64,000 nt of DNA, from positions 6,893,822-6,957,821 of the forward strand of contig OW203751.1 in the NCBI GenBank assembly GCA_934045075.1. Reading direction: 5' to 3'. Position numbers and translations under genes: made by a program. The stretch is from Yponomeuta sedellus (lineage: Eukaryota; Arthropoda; Insecta; Lepidoptera; Yponomeutidae). Under the pieces are notes generated by a model, which did not search any database, had not been told where the DNA came from, and saw only the letters and a list, made by a program, of their open reading frames with translations. Below, piece by piece: positions 31,801 through 46,800 of this stretch (its first letter is position 1; every line of letters begins with the position of its first letter).

Positions 31801-34800
31801 CTATTACGAGTATAATTCTTCTTAAGTCGAGGAGGCACAAATAGTGTTTTAATGCGTGAGGAGCGAACGGGCAAGCGAAGATGAGAGATAAAGTTCACTT
31901 TGGAAAGGAGCATGGGCGAGTCAATTTTGTTATTTAACAATTTGAATAGGAAAGTTAGGTCAAACTGTTTACGATGATTGAGGAGGGATAATAATTTAAA
32001 ATGGGTCAGAGAGTTTTGATATGTAGTGTTAGTGCGATGATTTCTAAAGTTGAGGGCTTTTACAAACTTCTTTTGCACCCTTTCAATCCTATTTATATGA
32101 ACATCATATGAAGGATTCCAGACCACGCAGGCGAAGTCAAGAATAGATCTCACAAAAGAAAAGTATAAAATTTTTAGCGTAGTGTCACTTTTGAAGGGTT
32201 TAGTAACTCTATTAATAAAGCCAAGATTTTTAAGAGCTCTTTGAACAACTGAGTCTATGTGTTGTATGAATGATAGCTGGTCATCCATTACTATACCGAG
32301 GTCTCTTATCTTCTTCACGCGTTGAAGCGTTTTATCATTGATTGTGTATGGATAAAAAATAGGTTTCTTATTCCGTGTGTATGAAATTATATAGCATTTA
32401 TCGGCATTTAAAAACATCTGATTTCTTTGACAGTATTCTAAGAGTGCTTTAAGGTCTGACTGGATACTTATGCAATCATCAGTCGTTTTGACAATCCTGT
32501 ATAGTTTAGTATCGTCAGCGTAAAGAAGATATTCCGTATTTGTCAAGACGGATCCAATGTCATTAATGTAAAGTGAAAAAATCAAGGGGCCGAGGTGGGA
32601 CCCCTGCGGGACCCCTGAGGGCACGTCGAGAAAACTCGAGCAAAAGCCCTTCAAACAGACAGCTTGGCTACGGTTACGTATATAAGATTCGACCCATCTA
32701 AGCAGACTGCCGTGCACACCGCCTCCAAGAAGCTTTTTCAAAAGTATATTGTGGTTAATTTTATCAAAAGCCTTTGAGAAGTCTGTGTACACGACATCTA
32801 CCTGATAGCCACCATCCATAGCCGAAAGAAGGTAATCCGTGAAGCATACCATATTAGTGTCGACGCTACGTGACTTCATAAAACCATGTTGTCGCTCAGA
32901 AATCTGATGTCGAAGTAAGTATGTCAGCTGATCAGTGACGATTTTCTCAAGAATCTTACCAAGAGTACATAGTTTGGATATCGGCCTATACTGAGTTACT
33001 AGATTTTTTTGACTGTTTTTAGGTATTGGTGTAATTAAGGCCTTTTTCCATATATCGGGGAATACACCTAATTTGACTGAAGTACGGAAAATAAAAGAGA
33101 TTGGTTTTAAAAGTTCCGCTGAGCATTTGGAAATAAAAATTGGATGAAGACCGTCCCAACCAGCACCTTTGTTTGTATTAACTCTTCGTAGTTCACGAAG
33201 AATTAAATCGTCACTCACGTTTACTGATTGGACATCAACACTAGGGTTTGTTACTAATTCAGTTAATCCGACGGTATAGTGATCATCAGTGCTCCTGACA
33301 AATACTGAGTGGAAGTATCTATTAAAGGCATCACAAATCTCGTTTCCATCAGAAAGTTCTTTTCCATCAAACATAATTTTATCAGGAATACCGTTGGTAG
33401 CTGTCTTAGATTTGACGTAAGACCAAAAGAATTTAGGGTTCTCTTTAATTTTAGTCTCTGAATAATCTATATAAGATCTATAGCATTTTTGTTCCAGTTT
33501 ACGGAGTCGAGATCTTAGAGTTCGAAACGTATTGTAATCGTTAGTGTTACCATACAGTTTCCATTTTATGTGAAATTTGCTTTTTTCATTTGACAATTTT
33601 TTTAAGGGAGTTGTATACCAAGGAGGATATCTGTTTTGATCAGAGGAGACTACTTTAGACCGAATAAATTTTGAGATAAGATCTTTGATTATTGTGTAAA
33701 AACTAGAGGTCATAGCATTTATATCCGTTTCTAGGCCATTGAATTCGGACTTCCAGTTGATGGAGGAAAGTTCCGAGCGAATTGAGTCATAGTCTCCTCT
33801 GAAAAAACATTTCTTTTCATGCTTTTTATATTTTAAGAGGCTAGGCAATATTAGTGATAGTTCTATGTGCAACGCTTTATGGTGGAGGTCCTCAGGGACC
33901 AGCGGATTTTCAGAAGCTTTGATATCACAGTCAATGTTAGAGAAAACGAGATCTAGAAGCTTGTCATTATTGTTAAATTCTAAGTTAAATTGGGAGAAGC
34001 TGGACAGGCTCATAAAATCCAGAGTAAGTGAGACTAAGGGATCGTTACTAGCCTGTAACCTTAGACCACCAGTATCATCATCATAGAACCAATCACCATG
34101 AGTCACATTAAAATCTCCGAGAACCACATAGGAGTCATTCGGTCGGGAACACTGCAGTTCACTTATTCTATCGTAGAAGTTACTTAATAACATCTCATGA
34201 TGAGCGCCATGCGGTATATAAGTGCATATCACGTGTAAACAAAGGCCTGTTGATGTGGCAGAGGGGACTGCTATGGATTGGGTGGAGAGCAAATTTTTCG
34301 AGCGAGGAGATAAGGGTATACTAACGAACAATTCCTCAGCCGGTGCAGGAGCACATAGACCTGGGCGTGCACTGGCGCACAGCTCTCTGTGGGTTGCTAT
34401 CAAAACTCCACCTCCACGACGCTGCCCAGTAGTGTTTTGATCACGGTCGCATCGAAATATTTCATAACGGTTATCGAAAAATTCAGAATTATAAAAAGAT
34501 TCGCTAAGCCAGGTTTCTGTGATGCAAATTATGTCGTAGTTGCAATTTAAGATATTAGTTAGGAATTCGTGGGATTTTGTACGCAAGCCCCTCACGTTTT
34601 GATAATAAATAGAGACCGTTTTATTAAGAATCATGATGAAAGATATTGCAAAAAAAAAAATTGAAATTTGTGCCGTCTCGATCGTTTAAAAACATTTAAA
34701 CAAATACACACCAATGTCGAGTGACAGTTTGCTGGAGGTTTATTACATAATACAAACATGCCTCGTAAATATGGCAGCATAATTATTTTGCACAGATATA

Positions 34801-37800
34801 GTAAAGTATAAAAGTAAGGAATATTTTTTGTGTGACTAACAAACTTAGATGGTACATAATATAACACTAGTGATAAAGGAAAACAGACAAACATATAGTA
34901 GTGTAGTTCTTACTAAATGCGTCATTAGACTTGCAAGTCTTCTATATTTGATGCAGTTAAGTTTATATTCCGTACGGAATGCGGACATTATTCTAAGTGA
35001 CGTAATATTATAGGTTAGAAGTAATAAGCACAGAATATGTGTAAATAAAGAAAAGAGTAGTCATTTTATTTTTGAAAGATCGGCTTCACTTGAGATTACT
35101 ATAGATTTTGATGTTTCACTCTTTCTGACGCGGATCTTCCCGTCGTTGACCCATATATATTTGTAGCCGGCTTCTTTCCCTAGCTGACGGGCTTGTTTGT
35201 GCAGTAATTTGTTGTGCGGGGCAAGGTGGTCGTTCACGTAGATCGGTCGTGAAGCGCCATCAATGTCAAGGTCAGCTGTAGATAAGCCGCGACGCGCACG
35301 AAATGCTGCTAACATATCACTCTTTCGTTTGCGTTGCGTAAAACGAACGATTATGTTGGGCACAAGAATGTTAGAGCTTTTAGGTTCAGAATCGGGTACA
35401 TTAGACTCAATCTGTCCGTTAGGGAAACGTCTGACTCGGTGTATGTAGTCAATATCACCGGGTACCAGCGTGAAACCCACCTTCATTGCAATTCTACTCA
35501 AAATGTTGTGAAGGTTTTCGCCATTTAACAGCGGTACTCCGGATATTTCTAAGTTGTTAAGCCGACATTGTTGTTCTTTGACAAGAAGTTGTTCAGTGAG
35601 GGTAGACACGGTCCGCTTTGTTTCAACTAGTTCGCGTTCTATCGAGCTAATTTTCTGGTTGTAACCGGATTTTTCACTCTTAAGAGTGGTGACGTCACTT
35701 TTAAGGGAATTCATCTCCTGTATGAGTTTATCATTGGAGGATTTAATACCGGCCATCTCTGACTTGATAACACCGAGGTGGTCATGTAACTTATCCAATG
35801 TCACATTTTGTTCATGAAAGAGGGTCTTTATCGTACTCACAAGTTCACGGCGCATCTCCTGCAACGCTCCCTCAAAACCAACATCACAGTCGGGTTCCTT
35901 CCTCTTACGTATCGAAGCTCGGAAATCCGGCAAACGTTGTTCGTCCTCATTTAGTTTGCTTATATCCGGAAAGGAGCCGCTGGTTTTAAAATTGTTGTCG
36001 TGAGGATTCATTCTAGCCGCAACGGTTTTTACACTGATATTTTATTGTGGATTTTTCTTAGATATTGTTACTTTAAACGGAGATAACACTCGCACACACC
36101 AAAATGTATATGAACAATCACTTAAAAAGTGTTTTGTGCTTATTAGTTTGTCTGACTTAATTATTTTTAAGATGACTTGCGAAAAGATGGTCAGAGTGGA
36201 GTTTTTTTCCCCGCTGCCTTTTTCTCCACTACAATACGGCCCAATAATAATTACAGCTTTATAATTTCTGACAGTAAGGCCCGCCCACCGTCTTACAATC
36301 CTCCACCAACCCGGACTTGGCCCCCGCGGTGGAGTATGGCCTAACCTAACTGCGATGCAGGAAGAGACCCGTGCCCCAGCAGTGGGGACATACAAGGGTT
36401 GATAACTAATACGGCCCTGCCTAACTAATACATTCAGCAAACAGAACGTAAATTCTTTACGTAGAAATAAATTGATTTGATTTGTTTGTCAGACGCAGCC
36501 GTTTCTTCACTAAGTATTTATAAATTAATCAATCAATCAATCAGTCTTTGTGTCCTTAACTTTTCGTATGAGTTTGTCTTTTAAGGCCTGCGCAGACGAG
36601 GGACTACCTTATAAATTGTATCGAATGACGCACGCGAAGGACTAAAAGTACCCCGTACAAAAAGTCCCTCAAGTTACCGAGGACATCAAGAAACTTCATG
36701 TAAATAACAGCACAATGTATGTAATCTCAGAATATTTGCTTCCATAGCGCACGCATCACTCAATTTCCGGGGAACAAATGACCGCTCTCCGTAGGCGTTG
36801 AGTCCGCGACGAGTACTCGGAGGACATTTTTTACGATTCAGAGACTTGTCCCGGGGACCTCGTCCGCGCAGGCCTTTAGTGTGCCTCCTGTCAAAGGCCT
36901 CTTCTAATGACATAAAGATAATAAAGATAAAAACGTTTATTGCCATATAAAAAAGTACATCTTAAAGGTACAGACCATCGATGTACATACCCACACTAGG
37001 CTATGCCTGTCCCGTGGGGGATGGAAGTAATAATCTTCTATAATATAAAAATGAATCGCTGAATGTGTTGGTAAGCGCAAATCTCGAGAGCGGCTGAACC
37101 GATTTCGCCAATTCTTCTTTTAAAATTATCCTTGAAGTACGAGGATGGTTCTTACGGAGAGAAAAAAAAAAAATATTTAAAGAATCGATGGTAGGCGGTA
37201 CGAAGTTTGCTGGGTCAGCTAGTCTATAATATAAAAATTAATCGCTGATGTGTTGGTATGCGCAAATCTCGAGAGCGGCTGAACCGATTTCGCCAATTCT
37301 TCTTTTAGAATTATCCTTGAAGTACGAGGATGGTTCTTACGGAGAGAAAAAAATAAAATATTTAAAGAATCGATGGTAGGCGGTACGAAGTTTGCTGGGT
37401 CAGCTAGTCTATAATATAAAAATGAATTGCTGAATGTGTTGGTAAGCGCAAATCTCGAGAGCGCAGCGGTTGAACCGATTTCGCTAATTCTTCTTTTAGA
37501 ATTATTCCTTAAGTACGAGGATGGTTCTTACGGAGAGAAAAATAAAAAAATTAAGAATCGACTATTAGTCAGTACGAAGTTCGCTGGGTCAGCTAGTTAA
37601 CCATAAAACTCTGTATAGAGTTTTATAGCAATTAAATTTTATCTTATGAGCTAAATGAAAATTAAATCAAAATGGTATGCAGGTACTTAAAAAAATCTAT
37701 GAGGATCAATAACACATATTGAAATAATTTATATACTCACAGACCAAAAAGTTAATAGTTTGCGTTAAATTATATATTTGTGTGGTGTGTGTGTGTATGT

Positions 37801-40800
37801 GTGAAAAGGCAGTGTATATATTTATTTATCGTATATTCAATTTTCAGAGAGTACTCACCTGTTATTTAAATAATTTTAAAAGATTTTATCCACTGTTTCC
37901 TATCCTGCGCGCCTCTTCAGAGGACCCGTTGTTACCATCATTTCGTCTTCCCATTTCTTACACGCATATGATAAAAATGAGGAAAATCACAAAAATGGGT
38001 GGCGTAATTTAAAATTTTGAAAATGAAAGACAGAAATGAAGTATAAAAATGGAAAAATGGAAGGGCGAAAGTAGAATAGTAGTATTAGTAGAAATTCTAA
38101 CAAGATTTCCTCCGGCATGGGTGAAATTTTTAGCCTCTAAATAGGTTTTTAAATTTGTTCCTTAGCACGGGTTAGTGCATTAAAAATAAAAAAATAGTGT
38201 AATCATGTGGGTACAGTGATATCGTTCCGATGTTAAACCTAACTGCAAAGTAGGTAGTCGGGGCTGTAAGTAATGCAATTTGCTTAAGTCAGATGTCGCT
38301 ATTAGTAGAAATTCTAACAAGATTTCCTCCGGCATGGGTGAAATTTTTAGCCTCTAAATAGGTTTTTAAATTTGTTCCTTAGCACGGGTTAGTGCATTAA
38401 AAATAAAAAAATAGTGTAATCATGTGGGTACAGTGATATCGTTCCGATGTTAAACCTAACTGCAAAGTAGGTAGTCGGGGCTGTAAGTAATGCAATTTGC
38501 TTAAGTCAGATGTCGCTGCCTGTACGTAATACAGAGAATATTGTAGAGGTTCGAAATTTCACTGATGCCGTGAGTCGCCCATTGGCTCAATTGGTAGAGC
38601 GCTGGTACGGATAGCCAGAGGTTGCGGGTTCGAATCCCGCCATGGGTGAAATTTTTAGCCTCTAAATAGGTTTTTAAAAAAGATTTCCTCCATTTCCCTA
38701 AAGATTAGCGGCGTAGAAACGTCCTTATCGCATCAAAGTATCGTTGTTGCTGATTAGAGTTATCGGATACATAATGCATCAATGGGTCATCGATGGCTAT
38801 CTGAAACGGTTTTCACAAGAGAATTGATAAAGTATAATCATGTTGAAGTGTATTATTTATGAGTAACTAGTTGTGCCCGCCTGTTTTTGCTTGAGATTGT
38901 GATACGAACAAGTACAGTCTATTTATTCTTACTTGTCCAATTTAGTAAACAAGATTCTACCCTTATTAATTAACTTAATAATAAAAAATTAAAATTAAAA
39001 GTTTTACCCACATAAGGTTTAATCTACGTATTTACTTGCTTAAGTGACTGAATACAAAGATAAAAAAATATTTCAATATCATGAACAATACATCGATCTA
39101 ACTTTAATTACTTTATTTTATTCTAGAGCTGACAACACCGCCACCTAATTTAAGGTTTAGTAAACCTTTTTAGAAGAATAAAATGTTAGCTGTCACGTCG
39201 CGTCTGACACTTTGATTTGCTGGTTGTGACGAAAAGAGACGTAATTATCACTCGTCGTAAATTCACTTTTAATGTGGAGCACCGCACTTTATAAAATGGA
39301 AACTTTCACTAACAAATAAAATGTATAGACACAGATATTCAGACTCGTATTGAAATTGAAAAATGTGCCTGGCCCAAAAGGTTTGTAATCTCTGATATGT
39401 CAAAAATTATAACTGTCAGAATTCTACGGAATTAAAAATCAGACTATAGGTCTGTCAATCTACTAATATTATAAACGCGAAAGTTTGTAAGTATGGATGG
39501 ATGTTTGTTTATTACTCTTTCACGTAAAAGCTACTGAATGGATTTTAATGAAACGTCACAATAATATAGCTTACACATCAGAATAACACATTGGCTACCA
39601 TTTATAAAGATATTGTGTGAATTGTCCAAAATATGACGATAAGTGTCAAGAAAGTAGGAAAAAAATCTACCATCTGCGAGCTATTCTGGCGTGCGCTACC
39701 AAAACCGCTAGAATTACACATGTGTAATGTATGATGGAAATGTTTAAAAAAATCTTTAAATATAGTTTATTTATAGGACCATACTGCAGTAGCTAATTAC
39801 AGGCCTATGATTAGGGCTCCGCAGTGCTTAGTTACCCTATTGTCAGGCTGTTATATTTTTCGAATCGTTATCAACCCTTATATGTTCCCACTCCTGGGGT
39901 ACGGGTCTCTTCCTGAATCGCAGGAAGGTTAGGCCATACTCCACCACGGGGGCCAAGTCCGGGTTGGTGGAGGATTGTGAGACAGTGGCGGGCCTCACTG
40001 TCAGAAGTTATCAAGTTATCAAGGCCTCTGACTTGGCTTAACGACTGCCATTATGTGACAGCCGGCACCAACGGCTTAAAGTGCCTTGCGAAGCACGGAA
40101 GCGCTCTGAAAAATGCCACTAGCGCTAGTCACGGGACGAATGCGACCCAAAAATTATGCATTATTATTATGTGATTATTTTAATGTCATAATGTTAGTTA
40201 TTTTCTACGTCACGCTAATATAAGCTACTCGAAATACTAATCCTGTGCAGGGACGAAGTCGCGGGCACCAGCTAGTATACCTACCTATAATTTTCGATCA
40301 CAATTGAAAGTTTCGGTGCTATACAATATGCTTATAATTTATTGGATATCGTACTGTGCATGTTTTTTTTTTATTAACTGTGACATGCTTTAACTATTTT
40401 ATTTTGTATTGTCATTTTTATCTTAATATCTGTGACATGTATTATTTCGTGATGTTTTAAATTTTGCGATGTGATTTATAAATAAATAAATTATGTAATG
40501 CTAACTTGTTCTAGGTTCTAGAAGTATTTTTTCGTCACTGGTTTTGCCGCCTGTTTTTGCTTGATATTGTGACACCAAGTTACCTTCCGAGTTCTTTCAA
40601 TTTACTTATAATTTCCGATCACAACGGAATGTTTTCACAATAATGTAGTGCTATAATATTATTCTAGGTACCTAATTGCCACGAGGTTCTAAAAGTTGTT
40701 TTTTTATTGTATAATTTATGCGCCATTAGTTGTGCCCGCCTGTGTTTGCTTGAGATTCTGATACGAAGTAACCTTCCCTACTGTTAAATATACTTATAAT

Positions 40801-43800
40801 TTCCGATAACAATGGAAAGTTTTGGTGATAATGTAATGCTATCTTCTGATAGCATTACATTAAATTGATAGCATGTAATGCTATCATGTGATAGCATTAC
40901 ATTGCATTGATAGCATGTAATGCTATCTTGTGATAGCGTTACATTGCATTGATAGCATGTAATGCTATCTTGTGATAGCGTTACATTGCATTGATAGCAT
41001 GTAATGCTATCTTGTGATAGCGTTACATTGCATTGATAGCATGTAATGCTATCTTGTGATAGCGTTACATTGCATTGATAGCATGTAATGCTATCTTGTG
41101 ATAGCGTTACATTGCATTGATAGCATGTAATGCTATCTTGTGATAGCGTTACATTATCACCTAAACTTTCTAGCTTTCAACACTTTTTAACTTTCCATGA
41201 ACAATCTAGGTTCTGAAATCATTTCTATAGTGTATTTATGCATCACTTCTTTTGTCCACCTATTTCTGCTTAAGATTCTGATACGAAGTACCCTTCCCAG
41301 TTCTGTTAAACTTATAATTTCCGATCACAATGGAAAGTTTTGGTGATTACTTAAAGCTATCTTGTTCGAGGTTCTAAAATTATTTTTTTATTTGTGTATT
41401 ATTTATGCGTCGCTAGTTTTGCCCGCCTGTTTTTACTTGTGATACCAAGTTACCTTCCGATTTACTTATAATTTCCGATCACAACGCAATATTTTCATAA
41501 TAATGTAATGCTATCTTATTCTAGGTAAACCGCTACTTGACTCGTATCAAATTTGACACGATAAATGAATATTTCCTGTAGTATTTAACTTAAGAAACTG
41601 AAATATATTGACTTTGCTAAGTAATTAGGTACGTAGGATGGCTGCAAAATTCGCAAATAAAAAAAAATATTTACCGCTTTTAATTCGGAACGGTGAAAAA
41701 GCTATCCGGTTTGTTGAAAACATCTTTCGGTTCTAAACAAACATCTGTCAGCCAGAACCAGTGGACATTGATTACTATTATAGGACTTACATCAAAGTCT
41801 CTTTTGGCAAGTTAGAGCCAATTTTTTCGTGTGTTTATTTCACTCTGTACATGAATCCACAACTTCCCGGGGTTCTTTACTGACATGTTTTTGCATTCTG
41901 GAACAATGATAATTGCTATATTTTGCATGTAAACTCGATGAAATCATGGTTTCGTCGTTTTTATTTCACTATGCTCACAAATCACTCGACAGTTTTTGAA
42001 TGTCAAACTTTGTTTACCAGACTGCAGATCTTCAAACTATAGACAAAGATGGCTGACCGCGTTTTTGGCTGTTTAGCAAAGCAAAGTTTTAAAATATATT
42101 TTTTGGTCTAATGGAAGAGATATTTACCATTTAAGACTTACTTGCAAAGAGAGTCAAATAGCGGATTCAAACTAGGTTGTTTGTTTGTTGTTTTATTATT
42201 GTAAAAAGTTGTTTTATTATTGTAAAATTTATGCGTTTGTGCCCGCCTGTTTTTGCTTCAGATTATGATACGAAGTAACCTTCCCAGTTCTGTTAATATA
42301 CTTATAATTTCCGATCGCAATGGAAAGTTTTGGTGATAATGTAATGCTATCTTGTTCGAGGTTCTGAAATAATTTCTATTAGTGTATTATGTATGCATCA
42401 CTAGTTTTGTGAGTAAGATTGTGATACAAAGTGACCATCCCAAGTTTCAATATACTTATAATTTCGGGTTCCCTATTTCATGTCGATGCCTCGTTACTTT
42501 GAAAAATGTTACACCGGTGCATTATATTATCGATGCTTATTTCTTCAGCGCTGCTTCAAAAAACGTTTTGTCGTGAGTTTAACTTGCAGGAACAGAATAT
42601 TATAATGTTATATTTTTTTAATTTAAGCGTTATTATCAATGCGAAACTCCGTCTAAGATAATAATATTCCCTCTCTTTGACTTTAATTACTCGTAAATTG
42701 GTCGATATCGACATTATGACCGGCAAAAAATACTTTTAATTTTAACTAAATCTGCAGTCCGAATTAATAAACACTTCACGAAATCAGATTGGGAATGAAA
42801 TGTGAAATTGTGAACTACCCTCGATTATGCCAACGAAAAATGAAAAGAGATTACCGATGCATGACATTAAAACCTTCTATGTACTTTTATAATAATGAAT
42901 CGATACTAATGATTTAACAAGGAACCGAACTAACAGCAGTCGGTGCATAAACATTCGATATAATTAACTGTCGCATTAAAAAGCATCGCAGTAAAGTTTT
43001 CGATGTAACGAGCATCGAACCAACAATCAGTCGGTGTATAAACATTCGAATGAATAAGGTGTCGAACAATCAATCGTTCGACGTATCATTCGTAGGTGAA
43101 CCGTATTTCGAACAAAGAATTTTCGGTATGAAATAGGGAACCCATAATTTCCGATCACAATGGAAACTTTTGGTGATAATGTAATGCTAGCTTGTGCTAG
43201 GTTTTAAAAGTATTTTATATTAGTGTATTATTTATGAGTCACTAGTTTTGCCCGCATGTATGGCTTGAGATTGTGATACGAAGTAACCTCCCCAGTTCTG
43301 TTAATTAATATACTTATTATTTCCGATCACAATGGAAAGTTTTGGTGATAATGTAACGCTATCTTGTTCTAGGTTCGCTCTAGGTTCTAAAAGTATTTTT
43401 ATTTTTACCTGACTGCGCCAGAAGGCGGGTAAATAACGTAACATAACCTATTATCTAATCTGTGACATAACATTTACATACAGCCACATACATTGCTTCT
43501 GGCCCCACACTAGGATACCTTGTGTCGTGGGAACCAGAAACAACGACATCACAAACATGTAAACATCTAAGACCGGGGTTTTTTTTTGTCCCCAGCCCGG
43601 GTTCGATTCGCACCCGGGTCTCTTGCATGTTAGACAAATGCGCTACCGCTTCTCCACGGAGGTCCCCGATAGATATATAAAGAAATAAATATATATATAT
43701 ATATATATATAAATGGATAGAGTCGAGCCCAGGATTCGAAATCAATCACTTGAGTTAAGCAACAACAGGCGCGGTCAGGCGCTGTTGGTGCCGGCTGTCA

Positions 43801-46800
43801 TGTACTGACAGTCGTTAAGCCATGTCAGAGGCCTTATTGATAATTGGGCGGCTTGATAACGTCTGACAGTAAGGCCCGCCACTGTCTTACGTCGATTTAT
43901 TCGGTTGACATCAAATAAGTCTATAGATAGAGAACACTGTATTGCACAGCCAGAAAAAAAGAATAATTGTACGTTGCTATGCGAAGGAAAATGAAAATGA
44001 AGAAAATAATAGATTTTTCAATAAAAATATTAAGAATCTCCTGTTAAAAAAAGCCTACTATATTATAGATGAATATATGAATGACAAAGACCTGTGAGAT
44101 TACGTAGGAAGGATTAAGCTGTTGAAATGTGATTGAAATGCTTATATTATATTGTACAATATGTTGAATATACAATTTTTATTTTTAATGCACTAACCCG
44201 TGCTAAGGACAAAAGTAAGGCTGTACGTTATACAGAGAATAGTGTAAAGAGGTTCGAAATTTCACTGATGCCGGTGAGTCGCCCATTGGCTCAATTGGTA
44301 TAGCGCTGGCACGGATAGCCAGAGGTTGCGGGTTCGAATCCCGGCATGGGTGAAATTTTTAGCCTCTAAATAGGCAATATGTTGAATGATCAAGTTTCAT
44401 AGACTAAAGCATGACATTCATCTAAGTAAATTGAAATTCAAATGCAATTAATTGACATTTAAAAATTTATTGACGAAATGTATTAAACTTGTATTGGACA
44501 TAAAAATTATTCTCTAAATATAGTTAAGACATAAATACTAAGTGACATGTAATAAAATAATGCACAAAATAAACTAAAACTTATATTCTTCACTGAAAAT
44601 ATTTAATTCCAACTAAGTATGCCAATATTGTGAATTTATAAATAATAGACCATAGAACTTTAGCTGTATTTGTCCTAATATAAGCTTTGTATATATTGCA
44701 TGCATGCCTTTATATACTATAAATTTGCTACACTCTTACAGGGTCCATGGTTTTTGTTCTTTATTCACATAAATTCTTACATACTATTACCCAGTGTATT
44801 TTATTCCTAGGCTAAATAGACTTTAGGTAGACACGTTTCCAGATCGGTTATATGGATCTATTAAAACTTACGATAGGAACTGGATTTATACATACAAGAA
44901 GCTTTTACTTACATAGATATGAAACATTTAGACACACGCTTTGATTAGCATTATGTTTTAGTCATTGTATTCACAGCACACTACACGCACACAACAATTA
45001 TACAAATTAATATTTACAAATAAAATAATCAACATAACATTCAACTTACATATTGTAAGAAGATAATGTTGAGGGTAAGTGTATCAAAATATGCGCTAAG
45101 CAAGCAAGCAGTGCGAGCGCGCGCGCTTAGGATGGCATGACCCGGGCCGTTGCCGGCCGGCTCGATGGCAGTGCGCGTGATGTTTAATAATAAATTCGAA
45201 TAGGGTGGGATAATTTATTTTTCTATGTAATTTAGATATGTTAGTTAAGTAAGTAGTGTTAAAAGACATTTTAATAGCTCTGTTTTGTAAAACTTGGAGA
45301 CGATTCATGTTTGTCCTGGAGGTGTTACTCCAGACTGGGCAACCATACGTTATTACAGGTCAGAGTGCTTAGTGCGAGTTTTTTAACTACTCGATCGCGT
45401 TAACGTAAACTCATATTTCTATGACATCGAGGAAGCGCCACCTAGCGACAAGTATGGAAATTAAAATTGCTGAGTGCGAGTTCTAATGGTTTACGTTGAG
45501 AAGTGAACACGTTTACCAGTCAAAACACGAATAAACGCGAGTGCGAGTTGTAGTGTGGCAGCGTTTTGCCAGTTCGAACGGTTAACTTACTCATATTCAC
45601 TACTCGATGCTCGATTAACGCGGTAGTAAAGTCATTCGATTGGATCTGTCAAACTCGCACTAAGCACTCTGATTAGTGCGGAGTAAATACGCAGTTTTGT
45701 ATGGCTACTCAAGCTGGATTTCTTATTCAAAAGAGGATTTAACGCATTAAATGCTTGCATGCCTTTGATTATAGTTTTAGTTATGTGTTCGTTCCAGTTA
45801 AGTTTTTGATCCATAACCAAGCCTAGGTATTTATGTATTACAACACTCATAATTATTAGTAGAAATTTAGGTGCGTCAACGGAAAACAATCTTTGTTCGA
45901 TTCTCGACCTTATTTTGCGGTCATTAGTGCTGATTTGGCTTGCTTGCTTTCGCTTTGCCCTTGGTTGTGGTATCGGCGACAATGCAGTCACGTCTGCCGG
46001 CTTATCATTACTTAATATGTCTACATACTTATTAAATAAATCAATGTGTTTCTAAAATATAGATTAGCTCTATTGATAGGAATTCGGGAAGGAAACTTTT
46101 TATGATAGCTGTATTTTAATTTTTTTTCCTGATATTAGACGTAATTTTAAGAAACTAATTTCGTTTTTTTTTCCGATTAATTAAGTTTATCACTATGAAA
46201 TAATTTTTTGAAAAATTACGGCGCCCGGTGACGGCTGGGCCGTCATACGGCGGCCCAGCCGTCACCGGGCGCGATTGCGTTAGCATATGAGTGAGTCAAA
46301 GTCAGGAGTCTGTGAATACTGTCAAAAAAACCACAGACTCAAATAGCCGGGTCAAATATATTTTGGTCTGCTGCCTACAGAGTAGGTACTGTAAGTAACC
46401 GTCATATGACGTCACGCAGCAGTTTGATAACAAATTTAAATTTCAGAAAATAAAGCCCATCTTTTGATTTCATTAGCACTAACATTGAAAATACTGCTAT
46501 TTGGATAAAAACCTCGAAATGGTTTTCCTATGTAACAAATTCTTTCTTTCGCGAATTACGGGGAAAAAAGCGGCTTATATTTGTACCACTCGCTAATGGT
46601 GAAGGAAAACATCGTGAGGAAGTATTCACCTGGGTACCTGCATGCCCAGCGTGGGGATTATGGGCACTACCCCCCAATGATGGCACAACTTGTGCTGTGG
46701 CGCTCATTAGGGGAGGGCTATGTCCAGCAGTGGACTAATATAGCCTGAAGAAGAAGAAGAAAAATGCTTTTACATAATGGCCTAACCTTCCTGCGATGCA

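Larger units (their letters stand above)
31313..36100 (-). mobile_element. LINE with two intact ORFs, antisense in desaturase intron 1
   Basis: About 4.8 kb on the minus strand: 5' leader, ORF1 (36011-35061), a 426-nt gap, ORF2 (34634-31686), a 3' UTR and an A-rich tail of AAAATAAA-type units ending near 31313. Both ORFs are open, so the copy may be young. The 5' boundary (36080-36165) and a target duplication were not found. Confidence 0.8.
40490..43410 (+). repeat. Satellite-like block of ~170-190-bp units, interrupted
   Basis: The unit has CTTATAATTTCCGATCACAA, TGGAAAGTTTTGGTGATAAT, TAATGCTATCTTGTTC, TTTTGCCCGCCTGTTTTTGC and GATACGAAGTAACCTTCC. At least six units or part units lie here, with outliers at 38866 and 40285. 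They are interrupted by a minisatellite and two DNA transposons. Confidence 0.7.

Noticed and set aside
40836..41155. CRISPR-like array
   Set aside because: The repeat is contiguous, with no variable spacers, in a eukaryotic intron. It is a minisatellite.
46221..46272. Rho-independent terminator
   Set aside because: Eukaryotic intron, no U-run after the hairpin, and no bacterial genes nearby.
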